A program made the translations under genes and the position numbers. The notes beneath the pieces are model-generated. The model had not been told where the DNA came from, ran no database searches, and was given only the letters and a program-made list of their open reading frames with translations. DNA of 18,066 bases from Brevundimonas sp. (lineage in GTDB: Bacteria > Pseudomonadota > Alphaproteobacteria > Caulobacterales > Caulobacteraceae): contig JALAGW010000302.1 of NCBI GenBank assembly GCA_022712235.1, forward strand, positions 1 to 18,066. The letters are read 5' to 3'. Of the stretch, positions 16,381-18,066 are shown one piece after another (positions within the stretch are counted from its first letter, which is position 1; every line of letters starts with the position of its first letter).

Positions 16381-16541
16381 GCCTCCTGCAAGGCTTTCCG
16401 GGTCTTGCCAGCGGGGGTCCGGCTCTCTAAACGGGCCGCTTAACCGACAACCTGAACGGATCGGTCGCGGGCCTCCCCCTGCGTCCGGTTTCTTCGCGCG
16501 CGTGGAGCCCGGCGCTGAACAGTCACGAGGAAAAGGATGCT

Positions 16542-16820
16542 ATGGTGCGCGCTGCTCTGGCCGAGCAGGGCGACAGCGGGATCACCCCGCGCCATACCTT
16601 GTTCTATTTCTACGGCGACGAGGATGCGCACGGCGACCTCTGCGAGGTCGCGCGTCGTGCAGGTTTTCTGACCAGAGGCCAGGGCGACATGACCGTTCTG
16701 GAAACCACCATGCCGGTCGACGAGGCGTCGTTTTCGCCTGTGTCGGCCATGATGCAATCCTGGGCCGCGGCCTTCCAGCTCGACTACGACGGCTGGGAGT
16801 GCGCGGTCGTGACGAACTGA
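16542..16820 (+). CDS. RraB-like small protein (ribonuclease E inhibitor family)
   Basis: This 92-aa protein starts at the ATG at 16542 behind a GAGGAAAAGG ribosome-binding site (16527-16536). Another ATG five bases earlier is out of frame. It has the short alpha/beta layout of RraB (PF06877): a strand HTLFYFYGDEDAHGDL (18-33), a helix with CEVARRAGF, a strand MTVLETTMPVDEASFSPV, and a closing helix leading to the diagnostic LDYDGWECAVV at the end. In E. coli RraB binds RNase E and changes degradosome activity. This version is shorter at the N-terminus, so function may differ. It is the first gene of an apparent pair with carB, which begins 9 bases after its stop. The family call rests mainly on the YDGWE motif and overall size. 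Confidence 0.7.
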   Translation: MVRAALAEQGDSGITPRHTLFYFYGDEDAHGDLCEVARRAGFLTRGQGDMTVLETTMPVDEASFSPVSAMMQSWAAAFQLDYDGWECAVVTN

Positions 16821-16829
16821 GTAACGCCG

Positions 16830-18066
<1,237 letters not shown>

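Overview
The window reads as chromosomal DNA of a high-GC alphaproteobacterium, most likely Caulobacteraceae (Brevundimonas- or Caulobacter-like). This is inferred from the GC-rich third codon positions, an alphaproteobacterial-looking RpoD and DnaG, a large TonB-dependent receptor, and a GANTC methylation-type site beside a DnaA-box-like element. No tRNA, rRNA, insertion sequence, phage gene or CRISPR array was seen, and no gene-free stretch exceeds 300 bases.

Layout. (1) Positions 1-2774 hold a small-protein cluster. An HxlR-type repressor (minus strand, cut by the left edge) diverges from a tightly coupled trio VOC - SRPBCC - PhnB-like VOC, followed after a hairpin by a DUF1428 protein and a DUF2798 membrane protein. 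(2) Positions 2780-8164 hold, on the minus strand, a patatin-like lipoprotein, dnaG (primase) and rpoD (housekeeping sigma factor), ending in a strong terminator. DnaA-box-like sites lie in front of dnaG and again upstream of the patatin gene. (3) Positions 8180-12744 hold a small basic hypothetical protein convergent with a carA - glycosyltransferase-like pair, preceded by an AdiC-like permease. A HAD hydrolase diverges from the permease. (4) Positions 12745-16380 hold a TonB-dependent receptor with a repeat-rich upstream region and a clear intrinsic terminator. (5) Positions 16542-18066 hold an RraB-like small protein immediately before carB, which runs off the right edge.

How the genes fit together. 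dnaG-rpoD is the core of the classical macromolecular-synthesis operon (priming of replication plus sigma-70), here without rpsU. carA and carB encode the two subunits of carbamoyl-phosphate synthetase (arginine and pyrimidine supply) but stand about 6 kb apart on opposite strands. The AdiC-like carrier next to carA is a suggestive arginine-linked neighbour. The HxlR/VOC/SRPBCC/VOC/DUF1428/DUF2798 group looks like an inducible small-molecule response module of unknown substrate and is the best candidate for an undescribed system here.

The most notable sequence-level observations are: a DnaG whose four zinc-finger ligand positions are all replaced; a perfect 17-bp inverted repeat inside the last codons of the PhnB-like gene; a shared composite DnaA-box-like motif in two neighbouring intergenic regions; and near-identical 16-bp direct repeats 42 bp apart upstream of the TonB-dependent receptor.
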